Shown here one piece after another: positions 1 to 10,429 of a stretch of 64,000 bases of DNA (position 1 is its first letter; every line of letters begins with the position of its first letter). The position numbers were made by a program, and so were the translations under genes. Origin of the DNA: Salisediminibacterium beveridgei (GTDB taxonomy: Bacteria; Bacillota; Bacilli; Bacillales; Salisediminibacteriaceae). The notes below the pieces were generated by a model, which had not been told where the DNA came from, searched no databases, and saw only the letters and a program-made list of their open reading frames with translations. The stretch covers positions 2,790,001 to 2,854,000 of the forward strand of contig NZ_CP012502.1 of NCBI RefSeq assembly GCF_001721685.1. The letters are read 5' to 3'.

Positions 1-182
1 ATGTGAGACGCCCGTTTAATGATGTCGCCTTCACTGACAACACCTTGCAGGACCCCATCTTCATCAACGACAGGTACACCGCTGAAATGGTGCTTTAAGA
101 GGAGCTTCGCTGTATCTTCAACAGATGTATCCGGTGTAATGGTGACCACTTCTTTCGTCATAATATCTTTGATTCGTTCCAT
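1..182 (-). CDS. CBS domain-containing protein, N-terminal part
   Basis: The reading frame begins MERIKDIMTKEVVTITPD and continues into a typical CBS motif with GVPVVDEDGVLQGVVSEGDI, then runs off the window start. CBS pairs usually bind adenine nucleotides or similar ligands and regulate an attached or partner protein. About 60 residues are visible, so only the first CBS repeat is seen and any attached domain is unknown. The ATG lies at 182 and is preceded by a strong AAGGAGG with good spacing. It is transcribed in the same direction as the pur operon but is separated from it by a terminator, so it is probably an independent gene. Confidence 0.85.
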   Translation of the reverse strand, partial: MERIKDIMTKEVVTITPDTSVEDTAKLLLKHHFSGVPVVDEDGVLQGVVSEGDIIKRASH

Positions 183-379
183 TTGATCAAACCTCCTTCT
201 ATATTGTTCCATACCACTATCATTCGACGCTGAATCATCAATTTCCTTTCTGACTGGAAGGCATCTCAGACAGGACACCTCAATGCCGGGAATTATACAA
301 GGTCTGCTGCGACATGTTTTCTTCTCTCCTCTGGATTCTTGTCGCATTTCACCTCTTTGGCGACACGATGTTGTTCCTG

Positions 380-422
380 AAAAAACAAAAAGATGCCCGC
401 TCTGTTTTACAGAGGAGCATCG
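380..422 (-). terminator. Rho-independent terminator of the pur operon
   Basis: On the minus strand a stem (GATGC, CTCTGT paired with ACAGAG, GCATC, with a small internal mismatch) is followed by TTTTTG and a second T run. It lies about 20 bases past the purD stop and should end the 12 kb operon transcript. Between it and the CBS gene (183-379) I see no coding sequence. Confidence 0.8.
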
Positions 423-441
423 TTAATTATCGGTGATGAAT

Positions 442-1719
442 TTAATTGTGATTCCGGTCCCTCACATGATGGGCGATGTCTTTTCGGTAAAAGAGTCCAT
501 CCCACGAAACTTCGTCCAGTTTTTCATACGTTCTGTTTACCGCTTCATCGATGGTTGGTGCCAACGTGGACAAGGCAACCACCCGTCCCCCGGCAGTCTT
601 CCATTCCTCACCGCTTCGTTTACTTCCGGCATGAAACCAGCGCTGTCCCATGGATGCGGCCACTTCAGGCAATGAGAACAGCGAGCCTTTCTCATAGTTT
701 CCTGGATAGCCTTTTGAAGCGAGAACCACCGCTGCACAGGCATCACTTGTCCAGAGCACATCCGGCTCTTCACCATTCATCACACTCTGAATGGTTTCGA
801 CGAGGTCACTTTCCATCCGGGGCAAAATGACCTGCGTTTCCGGATCACCGAAGCGCGCGTTAAATTCAATTACTTTCGGGCCCTCGGTGGTGATCATCAG
901 GCCCCCATACAAAATCCCGGTAAACGGGACCCCTTCTTTCACCATCGCTTCTGCCATGGGGCGCAGGATTTCACTTTCTGCGCGCTTTTGCCAGTCGCCA
1001 TCCAGATGAGGAACAGGTGAGTAAGCGCCCATTCCGCCTGTATTCGGGCCAAGGTCTCCTTCATAGGCACGTTTATGATCCTGAGCAGTGACCATCGGCA
1101 CCACAGTGGTTCCATGGACAAACGCCATAAAGGAGAGCTCTTCGCCAACAAGGCATTCTTCAATGACGACCCGGCTACCCGCTTCGCCAAACTGTTTATC
1201 TGCCATCATACGCTCTGCTGCGTTCAGTGCTTCATCCACCGATTCACAAACGACGACACCTTTCCCCGCGGCGAGTCCATCCGCCTTAACGACAATGGGA
1301 GCCCCTTTTTCATGGATATAGGCTTTGGCTTCTTCCAAATCAGCGAATGCAGCATAGGCTGCAGTTGGAATGCCGTGTTTCAGCATGATTCCCTTCGCAA
1401 AATCTTTAGAGCCTTCGAGGGCTGCGGCTGCTTTTGTCGGCCCGAAAATTGTCAAGCCGGCTTCCAAAAACGCATCGGTGACCCCATCGACAAGCGGTGC
1501 TTCCGGCCCAATCATCGTCAATGCCACACGGTTTTCTTTGGCAAAACCGACGAGTTTCTCATGATCATTTTCCTGAATGGGCACCGATTGACAGCCCGGC
1601 TCTTCGGCAATCGCATCATTTCCCGGAGCCACATAGACCTGTTCCACAAGCTCTGACTGTGCGAATTTCCAGGCCAGCGTATGCTCCCGGCCGCCTGATC
1701 CAATAACGAATACATTCAC
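442..1719 (-). CDS. purD: Phosphoribosylamine-glycine ligase (GAR synthetase)
   Basis: PurD joins glycine to 5-phosphoribosylamine using ATP to give GAR, the second step of IMP synthesis. The protein opens NVFVIGSGGREHTLAWKF, the family's N-terminal signature. It continues with an ATP-grasp domain (KADGLAAGKGVVVC, FNARFGDPETQ) and is about 425 residues long, the usual length. The frame is open to 1746, but the GTG at 1719 is the better start: it has AGGAGG eight bases upstream and matches the conserved N-terminus. It is the last gene of the pur operon, 74 bases after purH, as in B. subtilis. Confidence 0.97.
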   Translation of the reverse strand: MNVFVIGSGGREHTLAWKFAQSELVEQVYVAPGNDAIAEEPGCQSVPIQENDHEKLVGFAKENRVALTMIGPEAPLVDGVTDAFLEAGLTIFGPTKAAAALEGSKDFAKGIMLKHGIPTAAYAAFADLEEAKAYIHEKGAPIVVKADGLAAGKGVVVCESVDEALNAAERMMADKQFGEAGSRVVIEECLVGEELSFMAFVHGTTVVPMVTAQDHKRAYEGDLGPNTGGMGAYSPVPHLDGDWQKRAESEILRPMAEAMVKEGVPFTGILYGGLMITTEGPKVIEFNARFGDPETQVILPRMESDLVETIQSVMNGEEPDVLWTSDACAAVVLASKGYPGNYEKGSLFSLPEVAASMGQRWFHAGSKRSGEEWKTAGGRVVALSTLAPTIDEAVNRTYEKLDEVSWDGLFYRKDIAHHVRDRNHN

Positions 1720-1793
1720 GGGGTGATCCCTCCTGATTCTTTTCAATATGTACCTGCAGAGCCCCGGAATCCGGGGCCTGTTCGTGATGATTC

Positions 1794-3332
1794 TTAGTGT
1801 TTAAAATGGCGTACGCCGGTCATGACCATGGCGATACCGTATTCGTTCGCCATATCGATCGATTCCTGATCGCGCTTTGACCCGCCCGGCTGAATGATGC
1901 AGCTGACTCCGGCCTGTGCCGCAGCTTCAACCGTATCACTCATCGGGAAGAAAGCGTCAGATGCCATCACAGCGCCCTGAGCCTTTTCCCCTGCCTGTTC
2001 AAGAGCAATTTTCGCTGCACCGACACGGTTCATCTGTCCCGCTCCGATACCTACTGTCATGTTGTTCTTCGCGAGAACAATCGCGTTCGACTTCACATGT
2101 TTGACGACTTTCCAGGCCAGCTTCATCTGATCCAGTTCATTGTCTGAAGGCTTACGATTCGTCGGGATGGTCGTCTCGACATCCTCGTAGCTGAGCGTGT
2201 CTGTCTCCTGCATCAATGCACCACCGGCAACACTTGTCACCCGGCGTTCGCTCGGCTTATTATTATCAAAATCCACCGTCAACAACCGGAGGTTCTTCTT
2301 CTCCTTCAAAATCGCCAGCGCTTCATCGGTGAAGGACGGGGCTGCGATGATCTCAAGGAAAATCTTCTTCATCTCTTCCGCTGTTTCCCCGTCAATTTCA
2401 ATGTTCGAGGCTACAATTCCGCCAAAAATCGACGTCTCATCGGCATGGTAGGCTTTCATATACGCATCGTACACCGATTCTCCAATACCAACACCGCATG
2501 GGTTCATATGCTTGATCGCTGCAATGGCCGGCGCAGTAAAGTCCCTGACAACGGCCAACGCCGCATCGGCATCATTGATGTTATTGTACGAAAGTTCCTT
2601 GCCGTTCAACTGCGTTGCTCTGGCAATGGAAGCCGGATTTCCCAACGGCCGCTCGTAAAAGGCAGCCTGCTGGTGCGGATTCTCCCCGTAACGGAGCATC
2701 TGTTTCCGGTTATAAGTCACGGTCAGTTTTTCCGGTGCCTCTTCCCCGACACGTCTCGTCAAATATTCTCCGATCAATGCATCGTACGCTGCCGTGTGAC
2801 GGAAGGCCTTGGCTGCGAGCTTCAGCTTCCGCTCTCCGGAAAGCATGCCGCTTCCGGTTTCGAGTTCCTCTGCGACTGCGTCATAATCTGCCGCGTCAAC
2901 GATCACCGCCACACTGTCATGGTTTTTTGCAGCCGAACGGATCATCGACGGTCCGCCGATATCAATGTTTTCGATGGCATCATCGAAAGTCTTCTCCGGA
3001 TTCTCAATGGTATCCTGAAACGGATAGAGATTGACGATAACGAAATCGATCAATCCAATCTCGTGATCTTGCAGGGCCTGCATATGGTCAGTATTGGAGC
3101 GAACCCCGAGAAGACCGCCGTGAATCGCCGGATGCAACGTTTTTACCCGTCCGTCCATCATTTCCGGAAAGCCTGTGACCTCTTCAATACCCAGGCAAGG
3201 GATGCCCGCTTCTTCAAGTTTCTTCTTCGTGCCACCTGTCGAGATGATCTCGACGTCCTGTTTGACAAGGCGGCTGATAAATCCTTCAAGACCTGTTTTG
3301 TCTGAGACACTGACTAATGCCCGTTTCTTCAT
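1794..3332 (-). CDS. purH: Bifunctional AICAR transformylase / IMP cyclohydrolase
   Basis: PurH carries out the last two steps to IMP: formylation of AICAR with 10-formyl-THF, then ring closure. The N-terminal cyclohydrolase (MGS-like) domain shows STGGTKKKLEEAGI and GFPEMMDGRVKTLHP. The C-terminal transformylase shows RYGENPHQQAAFY, the catalytic KHMNPCG region and the closing QPGGSKRDQ. At 512 residues it matches the family. Its ATG overlaps the purN stop codon by four bases, which suggests translational coupling. Confidence 0.98.
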   Translation of the reverse strand: MKKRALVSVSDKTGLEGFISRLVKQDVEIISTGGTKKKLEEAGIPCLGIEEVTGFPEMMDGRVKTLHPAIHGGLLGVRSNTDHMQALQDHEIGLIDFVIVNLYPFQDTIENPEKTFDDAIENIDIGGPSMIRSAAKNHDSVAVIVDAADYDAVAEELETGSGMLSGERKLKLAAKAFRHTAAYDALIGEYLTRRVGEEAPEKLTVTYNRKQMLRYGENPHQQAAFYERPLGNPASIARATQLNGKELSYNNINDADAALAVVRDFTAPAIAAIKHMNPCGVGIGESVYDAYMKAYHADETSIFGGIVASNIEIDGETAEEMKKIFLEIIAAPSFTDEALAILKEKKNLRLLTVDFDNNKPSERRVTSVAGGALMQETDTLSYEDVETTIPTNRKPSDNELDQMKLAWKVVKHVKSNAIVLAKNNMTVGIGAGQMNRVGAAKIALEQAGEKAQGAVMASDAFFPMSDTVEAAAQAGVSCIIQPGGSKRDQESIDMANEYGIAMVMTGVRHFKH

Positions 3333-3913
3333 AATATTTCCACTCCTTTAGCGCTGAGCTGCTGTAATGTTGCGGGATAGCGGGTATGTTCGATGGCCTG
3401 CACTTTTTTCTGGACCGATTCCCGGGTATCCGACGGATGAATCCGGACCGCTTCCTGATCGATGATCGGGCCTGTGTCCATCCCCTCATCCACGTAATGG
3501 ATCGTCACGCCTGTCAGTTTCACCCCTGCATCAAAGGCTTGTCCAATGGCGTCGAGGCCAGGGAAAGCCGGCAACAGAGACGGATGAATGTTGATGATCC
3601 GGCGGGGATAAGCCTGCAAAAGCACCTCGCCAATCAGGCGCATATAGCCGGCAAGGGCAATCAGTTCCACATTCCGGCTCTTCAGTTCATTCAGGATCGC
3701 CTGTTCGAAATCCGCCTTCCCGTTATAGGCTTTCGGGTTGAAGCTGAACACAGGAACCCCGGCTTTTTCTGCCCGTTCTACCACATATGCTTCCGGCTTA
3801 TCACAGACCAGCAGGCCGATCTTTGCATCCAATTCCCCGTTCGCCACCGCATCCACGATCGCCTGAAAATTACTGCCGCTGCCTGAAGCGAACACAGCGA
3901 TGGTCATACTCAT
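3329..3913 (-). CDS. purN: Phosphoribosylglycinamide formyltransferase 1
   Basis: PurN transfers a formyl group from 10-formyl-THF to GAR. The protein starts with IAVFASGSGSNFQAI (phosphate-binding loop) and carries the catalytic block ALAGYMRLIGE followed by INIHPSLLPAFPG and GVTIHYVDEGMDTGPII. These contain the Asn, His and Asp residues of the family. It is 194 residues long, the normal size. It overlaps purM by four bases at its start and purH by four bases at its end. A second in-frame ATG two codons later (3907) is possible, but the first has the better spacing to GGAG. Confidence 0.97.
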   Translation of the reverse strand: MSMTIAVFASGSGSNFQAIVDAVANGELDAKIGLLVCDKPEAYVVERAEKAGVPVFSFNPKAYNGKADFEQAILNELKSRNVELIALAGYMRLIGEVLLQAYPRRIINIHPSLLPAFPGLDAIGQAFDAGVKLTGVTIHYVDEGMDTGPIIDQEAVRIHPSDTRESVQKKVQAIEHTRYPATLQQLSAKGVEIL

Positions 3914-4965
3914 GACAGCCAGTCTCCTTTCAAGGTCAACGGTTCACTCTCAATTTCCGTTTTTGCGGTTACATCTCCGATGAGCCATGGGGTCTCCCCC
4001 TGTACTTTCAGCGTTTCCAGAACTTCTTGCACGTTCTCTTTGGCAACCGCAAGAATCATGCCACAGCCTGTGTTAAACGTGGACAGAAGGTCTTCTTGCT
4101 TGAGGTTGCCCGCTTCTTTCAGCCAGGTGAACACCGCCGGCAGTTTCCAGCTCGACAGATCGATTTCCGCACTCAGGTGCTCCGGGAGCATCCTCGGAAC
4201 ATTTTCAATCAGACCGCCTCCGGTAATGTGCGACGCACCATGGATCAATTCACTTCCAAAAAATGGCTTAAAGGCCTTCGTATAAATCCGCGTCGGAGTC
4301 AACAGGCTGTCACCGACGGATGCTTCCGGCGACCACGGCGCCGGATCGTTCCAGCTGAGACCTGCGTCGTCGATTAATTTCCGGACGAGCGAATAGCCGT
4401 TACTGTGTATGCCAGAAGACGAGAGCGCAATCAGCTGATCACCGGCCTGGATCCGCTCCGCTCCCCAGATCCGGCTCTTCTCCGCACAACCGACAACAAA
4501 GCCTGCCATATCATATTCATCCGGGTCATACATGCCTGGCATCTCAGCGGTTTCTCCGCCGATCAGCGCAGCACCTGCCTGCCGGCAGCCTTCAGAAACT
4601 CCTGCGACGAGCTGTTCCACCACGTTTGGATCGTTTTTCCCGAGAGCAAGATAGTCAAGGAAAAACAGCGGCTCTGCACCTTGGACCAGCACATCATTGA
4701 CACACATGGCCACGCAGTCGATTCCGATGGTGTCGTGGCGGTTCATCTGCTGGGCGATCATGAGCTTTGTCCCGACGCCGTCGGTACCTGATACGAGCAC
4801 GGGCTCACGAAACCCGGTTTTCGTCAGGTCAAACATTCCGCCAAAACCACCGAGGCTTCCGATAACTTCCGGGCGCATCGTGCTGGCGACGTGCCGGCTC
4901 ATCCGCTTGACGCCTTCGTATCCGGCTTCGATGTTCACACCCGCCTGTTCATAGGCTTTGGACAT
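3910..4965 (-). CDS. purM: Phosphoribosylformylglycinamidine cyclo-ligase (AIR synthetase)
   Basis: PurM closes the imidazole ring of FGAM to give AIR using ATP. The family signatures are seen: GGFGGMFDL, SGTDGVGTKLMIA, GGETAEMPGMY, SSSGIHSNGYSL and ITGGGLIENVPRML. The length of 351 residues is usual. AGGA lies about eight bases before the ATG. It is separated from purF by two bases and overlaps purN by four, so the whole block is one tightly packed operon. Confidence 0.98.
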   Translation of the reverse strand: MSKAYEQAGVNIEAGYEGVKRMSRHVASTMRPEVIGSLGGFGGMFDLTKTGFREPVLVSGTDGVGTKLMIAQQMNRHDTIGIDCVAMCVNDVLVQGAEPLFFLDYLALGKNDPNVVEQLVAGVSEGCRQAGAALIGGETAEMPGMYDPDEYDMAGFVVGCAEKSRIWGAERIQAGDQLIALSSSGIHSNGYSLVRKLIDDAGLSWNDPAPWSPEASVGDSLLTPTRIYTKAFKPFFGSELIHGASHITGGGLIENVPRMLPEHLSAEIDLSSWKLPAVFTWLKEAGNLKQEDLLSTFNTGCGMILAVAKENVQEVLETLKVQGETPWLIGDVTAKTEIESEPLTLKGDWLS

Positions 4966-4967
4966 GA

Positions 4968-6392
4968 TTATTTTCCTCCTATCACTTTATCATACGGGTG
5001 ATCAGTTTCCGGATAGATCTCTGTCGGGTACTCGCCGGTGAAACAGGCGAGGCACTGTCCGCAGTGATCATTGACCTTCTCCCGGCCAACGCCTTCCATG
5101 AGACCATCCACAGAGAGGTACATCAATGAATCGGCGCCCATTTCTTCACGCATCTCTTCGACCGAGGCGACCGACGCGATCAGCTCCCCTTTTGTCGATG
5201 TGTCAATGCCATAAAAACACGGATTGACAATCGGCGGTGAACTGATTCTCACGTGGACTTCCAGTGCCCCGGCTTCTTTGAGCATCTTCACAATCCGTGT
5301 CGACGTCGTTCCCCGCACGATCGAGTCATCGATCATGACAACCCGTTTTCCTTCCACCACGCCTCGTACCGCGGACAGTTTCATTTTCACACCTTGTTCA
5401 CGGAGTTCCTGTGACGGCTGGATAAACGTCCGGCCCACGTAGCGGTTCTTGATCAGACCGAGCTCGTACGGAATGCCCGTCTGTTCGGCAAAACCGATCG
5501 CGGCAGAGATGCTCGAGTCCGGCACACCGGTCACCACATCCGCCTCCACAGGGGATTCTTTCGCAAGGACCCGGCCGAGATTTTTTCTTGCTGCGTGGAC
5601 ATTAATGTTGCCGATATTGCTGTCGGGACGGGCAAAATACACGTATTCCATGGAACAGATTGATTCCTGGCTGGCCGGGGAAAAGGTTTCGGCTTCGATC
5701 CCCTTATCACTGATGGTAACGAGTTCACCCGGTAACACGTCGCGGATATATTCCGCTCCGACAATGTCAAACGCACAGGTCTCAGACGATACCACATACC
5801 CTTCACCCATCTTTCCGATGGATAACGGGCGGATGCCGTGAGGATCCAGTGCCACGATCATCTTGTCTTCCACGAGGAACGCGAAGGCATAGGCGCCTTT
5901 CACCATCGTCAATGCACTGCGGATCGAATCCTTCAAGTCGGGATAGCCGCTCTTCTTGATCAGGTGGGCAATGACTTCCGTGTCCGATGTCGTTTGAAAA
6001 ATACTGCCCTGATGCTCGAGCTGACGCTTCGTCGCATTGGCATTGACGAGATTCCCGTTATGGGCAACGGCAATGCTTCCGGTCTGCGAGTTAAACTGCA
6101 GGGGCTGACAGTTGATGAAGTCACTGCTGCCGGCTGTCGTATAACGGACGTGACCAATCGCTCCGTCTCCCGTCAGTCTGTTGAGGTCTTCTTCCTTAAA
6201 GACATCGTTCACGAGCCCCATGCCTTTATGAATCCGGAGCTTCTCCCGGTCAGTCACAACAATCCCCGCACCTTCTTGTCCTCTGTGCTGCAGGCTGTGC
6301 AGTCCGTAATAGGTGATTTTTGCGGCATCCGGGTGACCCCAGACGCCAAATACGCCACATTCTTCGTTTAAGCCTCTGATTTCAGGTAACAT
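4968..6392 (-). CDS. purF: Amidophosphoribosyltransferase (first step of purine synthesis)
   Basis: PurF makes 5-phosphoribosylamine from PRPP and glutamine, the committed step. A propeptide of eleven residues ending NEE precedes the catalytic Cys of [11 protein letters not shown], as in B. subtilis PurF, which is processed at that point. The glutaminase domain shows [11 protein letters not shown] and the PRPP loop is [13 protein letters not shown]. Cysteines in [14 protein letters not shown] and HCGQCLACF fit the four ligands of the oxygen-sensitive 4Fe-4S cluster known in the B. subtilis enzyme. The start lies 25 bases inside purL. Confidence 0.98.
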   Translation of the reverse strand: MLPEIRGLNEECGVFGVWGHPDAAKITYYGLHSLQHRGQEGAGIVVTDREKLRIHKGMGLVNDVFKEEDLNRLTGDGAIGHVRYTTAGSSDFINCQPLQFNSQTGSIAVAHNGNLVNANATKRQLEHQGSIFQTTSDTEVIAHLIKKSGYPDLKDSIRSALTMVKGAYAFAFLVEDKMIVALDPHGIRPLSIGKMGEGYVVSSETCAFDIVGAEYIRDVLPGELVTISDKGIEAETFSPASQESICSMEYVYFARPDSNIGNINVHAARKNLGRVLAKESPVEADVVTGVPDSSISAAIGFAEQTGIPYELGLIKNRYVGRTFIQPSQELREQGVKMKLSAVRGVVEGKRVVMIDDSIVRGTTSTRIVKMLKEAGALEVHVRISSPPIVNPCFYGIDTSTKGELIASVASVEEMREEMGADSLMYLSVDGLMEGVGREKVNDHCGQCLACFTGEYPTEIYPETDHPYDKVIGGK

Positions 6393-8599
6393 GCTATCGC
6401 ACCTTTCCAGGCACGTTCCAGGGTATCGAGCTGTTCATCGATGATCACCTGACCGTGTTGATTTTGAATCTTCATGCGTTTCTCGTCAGTGACACGTCCG
6501 ATCATCTTTGCTTGTGGAATTTGCTTTTCAAAAGAACGCTGATCTTCAGGACTGACCGTCAGAATAAACCGGGACGGGGTCTCTGCGAACAGGCCAGCCA
6601 CTTCGTCTTCCTCTTCAAGTGTGACGGATACGCCGAACGGTGTGGTAAAGAGTTTCTCTGCCAGACTCACGGAAAAACCGCCTTCGGAAATGTCGTGGGC
6701 TGACTGCACCAGGCCATTTTGGATCGCGGCAAGGACCTGTTCCTGTCTCGCTTTTTCAATCGCGAGATCAAAGCGTGGTATTTTCCCTTCCGTGACTTGC
6801 ATTTGCACTTTTTGCAGCTCACTGCCGGCAAAATCATGGACGCTCTCGCCGATTACATACACAACGTCGCCGGATTTTTTCACCGTCTGTCTTGTAATGT
6901 GTGTAAGATCTTCAATCAGTCCGACCATGCCAATCACCGGTGTGGGAAATATCGCACCTTTCGCCGTTTCATTGTACAGCGATACGTTCCCGCCGATCAC
7001 CGGCGTTTTCAGGAAGTCACAGGCTTCCGCGAGACCGTCGGTGGATTTTTCAAGCTGCCAGTAGATTTCAGGTTTCTCCGGGCTGCCGTAATTCAGGCAG
7101 TCTGTGACGCCAAGGGGTCTGGCACCGGAACAGACGAGGTTCCTTGCCGCTTCGGCAATCGCCATCTTCCCGCCTTCGTAGGGGTCAAGATACAGATAAC
7201 GGCTGTTGCAATCAGTCGTCATGGCCAGTGCCTTGTTCGTGCCGCGAACCCGGAGAACTGCTGCATCCGAGCCCGGTGCGACAACGGTATTGGTCTGCAC
7301 CATGTGATCGTATTGTTCATACACCCATTCCTTACTGGCAATGGTCGGCTGCTGCAGGAGGGCTCTCAGGGTCACCGCATAGTCCGGCACGTCGAGCTTT
7401 ACCGGCTCCTGCTTCTGAAACGCCTGGTAATAGGCCGGTTCCTGTGACGCGGGGTGGTAAACCGGCGCCTCTTCCGCCAACGCATCCACCGGCGCCTTCG
7501 CCACCACTTCGCCCTTATGGACCAGGGTCATTTGTTTGTCATCGGTGACTTCACCGACAACGACGGCGTGAAGGTCCCATTTTTCAAAGAGGTCGATGAA
7601 TTCCTGTTCACTGCCGGCTTCCACGACGAGGAGCATGCGCTCCTGGGATTCGGAGAGCATCATTTCATATGGCGTCATGGCCTGTTCCCGCTGCGGGACC
7701 TTGTCGAGGTCCATGCGGATTCCGGATCCTGCTTTACTGGCCATCTCCGCAGAAGAAGATGTGAGCCCTGCGGCCCCCATGTCCTGAATCCCGACGATTT
7801 TCGGATGCCGAACGGCTTCGAGACAGGCTTCAATGAGGAGTTTCTCCATGAACGGATCCCCCACCTGAACCGATGGCCGTTTGGACTGGGAATCTTCGCT
7901 TAATTCTTCCGATGCGAACGTGGCCCCGTGAATCCCGTCGCGGCCAGTGGAGGCTCCGACATAAAGTACCGGGTTGCCGACCCCTTTTGCCTGGCCTTTT
8001 TGAATGTGCTGATGATCAATCAGTCCCACGCACATGGCGTTGACCAATGGATTTCCTTCGTAACACGGATCAAACTGAATCTCCCCGCCAACGGTCGGGA
8101 TCCCGACGCAGTTACCGTACCCGGCGATACCGGAGACAACCCCTTCAAACAGATACTTGACCCGCGGATGATGAAGTTCACCGAAACGAAGCGAGTTGAG
8201 AAGCGCAACGGGCCTTGCGCCCATGGAGAAGATGTCCCGGATGATCCCGCCGACACCCGTCGCAGCCCCTTCATACGGTTCCACGGCAGACGGGTGATTG
8301 TGGCTTTCGATCTTGAAGACGACGGCCTTGTCATCGCCGATATCAATGATCCCCGCTCCTTCACCCGGTCCCTGGAGCACATGCGGCCCATCCACGGGGA
8401 ACTTCCGGAGAACGGCTTTGGAATTCTTATAGCTGCAGTGCTCCGACCACATAACGGAAAAAAGACCAAGTTCCGTATAGTTCGGGAGTCTCCCGAGAAT
8501 CGTTTCGACGGATGCAAATTCAGCGTCGGTCACACCCATTTCTTTATAAATCTTCTCGTCGCGGATCATCTCCGCCGTCGGTTCATGAAGTAACTGCAT
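6368..8599 (-). CDS. purL: Phosphoribosylformylglycinamidine synthase subunit PurL
   Basis: This is the ATP-dependent synthase subunit of FGAM synthetase, which converts FGAR to FGAM. It is the 743-residue small PurL type that needs separate PurQ and PurS subunits, both present next door. Signatures include [40 protein letters not shown] and [12 protein letters not shown], and a C-terminal half with [16 protein letters not shown]. It overlaps purQ by 17 bases and purF by 25, which supports coupled translation of the complex. Confidence 0.98.
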   Translation of the reverse strand: MQLLHEPTAEMIRDEKIYKEMGVTDAEFASVETILGRLPNYTELGLFSVMWSEHCSYKNSKAVLRKFPVDGPHVLQGPGEGAGIIDIGDDKAVVFKIESHNHPSAVEPYEGAATGVGGIIRDIFSMGARPVALLNSLRFGELHHPRVKYLFEGVVSGIAGYGNCVGIPTVGGEIQFDPCYEGNPLVNAMCVGLIDHQHIQKGQAKGVGNPVLYVGASTGRDGIHGATFASEELSEDSQSKRPSVQVGDPFMEKLLIEACLEAVRHPKIVGIQDMGAAGLTSSSAEMASKAGSGIRMDLDKVPQREQAMTPYEMMLSESQERMLLVVEAGSEQEFIDLFEKWDLHAVVVGEVTDDKQMTLVHKGEVVAKAPVDALAEEAPVYHPASQEPAYYQAFQKQEPVKLDVPDYAVTLRALLQQPTIASKEWVYEQYDHMVQTNTVVAPGSDAAVLRVRGTNKALAMTTDCNSRYLYLDPYEGGKMAIAEAARNLVCSGARPLGVTDCLNYGSPEKPEIYWQLEKSTDGLAEACDFLKTPVIGGNVSLYNETAKGAIFPTPVIGMVGLIEDLTHITRQTVKKSGDVVYVIGESVHDFAGSELQKVQMQVTEGKIPRFDLAIEKARQEQVLAAIQNGLVQSAHDISEGGFSVSLAEKLFTTPFGVSVTLEEEDEVAGLFAETPSRFILTVSPEDQRSFEKQIPQAKMIGRVTDEKRMKIQNQHGQVIIDEQLDTLERAWKGAIACYLKSEA

Positions 8600-9266
8600 G
8601 GTGGTCCCTCCAGTGTGTAACGATGGATTGAAATAATTTCAGCCCGTCATCGGAGCCAAGAAGCTGATCAACGGCCCGCTCAGGATGCGGCATCATGCCA
8701 AGAACGTTCCCTTTTTCATTGATGATCCCTGCAATATCTGCCACTGAGCCATTGATGGGATCTTTGTAGGTGAAGACGATCTGATTGTTTTTCTGAAGTT
8801 CAGCCAGCGTCTCTTCGTCACAGTAATAATTTCCTTCGCCGTGAGCCACAGGAACCTGAATGACTTCCCCTTCCTGGTAGGTGCCGGTGAAACCGGTCTG
8901 GTTATTGACCACCTTCAGCGGCACGGTTTTGCAGATGAAGGTGAGCTGTTCATTGCGGCGCATGGCCCCAGGAAGGAGCCCTGCTTCGAGGAGGATTTGA
9001 AATCCGTTACAGACACCGAGAACCGGCTTGCCTTCGTTCGCTGCCTGTGCCACCGCATCCATCACCGGGGAGAATTGGGCAATGGATCCTGAGCGGAGGT
9101 AATCCCCGTAAGAGAAGCCGCCCGGGAGGAGAACCCCGTCATAACCTGACAAGTCGGTTTCATGGTGGAAAACAAATTCCGCTTCCGCGCCGAGCTCATC
9201 CTTGGCCGCGTGGTACATATCCGAATCACAATTGGAGCCTGGAAAGACGATGACTGCGAACTTCAT
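8583..9266 (-). CDS. purQ: FGAM synthase glutaminase subunit PurQ
   Basis: PurQ releases ammonia from glutamine for PurL. It is a class I glutamine amidotransferase: the nucleophile lies in [17 protein letters not shown], and the catalytic His and Glu lie in [10 protein letters not shown]. The start [13 protein letters not shown] is typical. At 227 residues it is full length. It overlaps purS by four bases and purL by 17. Confidence 0.98.
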   Translation of the reverse strand: MKFAVIVFPGSNCDSDMYHAAKDELGAEAEFVFHHETDLSGYDGVLLPGGFSYGDYLRSGSIAQFSPVMDAVAQAANEGKPVLGVCNGFQILLEAGLLPGAMRRNEQLTFICKTVPLKVVNNQTGFTGTYQEGEVIQVPVAHGEGNYYCDEETLAELQKNNQIVFTYKDPINGSVADIAGIINEKGNVLGMMPHPERAVDQLLGSDDGLKLFQSIVTHWRDHHAVTS

Positions 9267-9523
9267 ACCGAAAGGACCTCCTCAATCACGTAGGTGTATT
9301 CCTCAATGACCGGATTGGCCAAGAGCTGTTCACACATCGCTTCGATCTGTTTTTTTACGTCTTCTTTTGATTCACCCGAAAGCTTGACGTTGATCGTCTT
9401 GCCGACTTCCACTTTTTCCACGCTGTCGTATCCGAGCTGGTGCAGTGATTTTTGAACTGCAGAGCCTTGCGGATCAAGGACTCCTTCTTTTAAGGTGATG
9501 TAGACCGTTACGTTTGCATTCAT
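9263..9523 (-). CDS. purS: FGAM synthase subunit PurS
   Basis: PurS is the small structural subunit that bridges PurL and PurQ. The protein of 86 residues has the family pattern [20 protein letters not shown] followed by [13 protein letters not shown] and a C-terminal [13 protein letters not shown]. It lies between purC and purQ and overlaps both by four bases, exactly as in other Bacillaceae. Confidence 0.97.
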   Translation of the reverse strand: MNANVTVYITLKEGVLDPQGSAVQKSLHQLGYDSVEKVEVGKTINVKLSGESKEDVKKQIEAMCEQLLANPVIEEYTYVIEEVLSV

Positions 9524-10233
9524 GCGTTTGTGCCTCCCAGTCGTTGTAGTAATTGTTCGTATCCTTCCTGCAGGTTGCCCTGATTAAAGCGGAAGAGGTC
9601 TTTATCGAGTGATTCACCGGATTCTTCATCCCACAGTCTGCAGGTGTCCGGCGAGATTTCATCCGCAAGCAAAATGTCTCCGGCGGCGGTTTTGCCAAAT
9701 TCCAGTTTGAAGTCGATGAGATCAACTTTCGCTTCTTTGAAAAACGGCTTCAGCACGGCGTTGACCTGCAGCGCCATGACCTTCATCTTGGCCAGTTCTT
9801 CCCGGGTAGCCAGGTCCATCACCCGGATATGATCGTCAGTCATGAGAGGATCCCCCAGCGCATCGTCCTTAAAGTACCACTCCACAAGCGGCGGGTCCAT
9901 CTCAGTCCCCCGCTCGATCCCGTAGCGTTTCACAAGACTGCCGGCGGCGATGTTTCTGACGACCACTTCAATGGGAACGATGGAGACCTGACGCACGAGC
10001 TGTTCTGTTTCGGACACCCGTTCCACAAAATGATTGTCCACCCCTTTTTCATGCAGCATGGTGAAGAGCAATGAACTGATTTCGTTGTTTAAACGGCCTT
10101 TGCCTTCAAGAACCTCCATCTTTTCTCCATTGAATGCGGTGGCGTCATCTTTGTAGGCGACCCGGAAGATGCCCTCCTGATCAGTGGTGTAGATGCGTTT
10201 GGCCTTGCCTTCATACAGACATTCGGTTGTCAT
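9520..10233 (-). CDS. purC: SAICAR synthetase
   Basis: PurC condenses CAIR with aspartate using ATP. The signatures are LYEGKAKRIYTTD near the start, VPIEVVVRNIAAGSLVKRYG, and the C-terminal LIDFKLEFGK and DEISPDTCRLWD. The length of 237 residues is normal. It overlaps purS by four bases. Upstream, the 196 bases to purB are unusual for this operon and contain an interspersed repeat, but no stem followed by a T run that would end transcription in this direction. Confidence 0.97.
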   Translation of the reverse strand: MTTECLYEGKAKRIYTTDQEGIFRVAYKDDATAFNGEKMEVLEGKGRLNNEISSLLFTMLHEKGVDNHFVERVSETEQLVRQVSIVPIEVVVRNIAAGSLVKRYGIERGTEMDPPLVEWYFKDDALGDPLMTDDHIRVMDLATREELAKMKVMALQVNAVLKPFFKEAKVDLIDFKLEFGKTAAGDILLADEISPDTCRLWDEESGESLDKDLFRFNQGNLQEGYEQLLQRLGGTNA

Positions 10234-10270
10234 GTCACCGGCTCCTTTCGTAGGGCTTGGGTTCTTTTTT

Positions 10271-10398
10271 CATTCGCTTTCGGTGGAAGCTTGCCCAGGG
10301 GCTTGTCTTCAGCTAATTCCTCAGTCGTTACAAACTCCTTCGGAATGGATCTTCAGACTGCGCTAATCCCTCGGGCGTCTCCGCCTGACGCTCACTTC
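10271..10398 (-). repeat. Bacillaceae-type short interspersed repeat between purB and purC
   Basis: The minus strand reads GAAGTGAGCGTCAGGCGGAG, then a block beginning ACGCCCGAGGGATTAGCGCA, and ends near CTTCCACCGAAAGCGAATG. I recognise this from intergenic repeats scattered through Bacillus-group genomes. It has no open reading frame and no ribosome site. It contains partial internal inverted similarity (GGATTAGC and GGAATTAGCTGAAGAC). Only one copy is visible in this window, so the family assignment rests on memory of the sequence type. Confidence 0.55.
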
Positions 10399-10429
10399 AA
10401 AATTTCTTGGAAAACAACTATATGAAATA

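Noticed and set aside
183..379. Possible promoter TATAAT near 291 for the CBS gene
   Set aside because: A -10 like sequence is present on the minus strand, but no acceptable -35 at 16-18 bases was found, so it was not listed.
2445..3305. Open frame of 286 codons on the plus strand within purH
   Set aside because: It is antisense to a highly conserved purH, has no ribosome site and its composition is unlike real proteins here.
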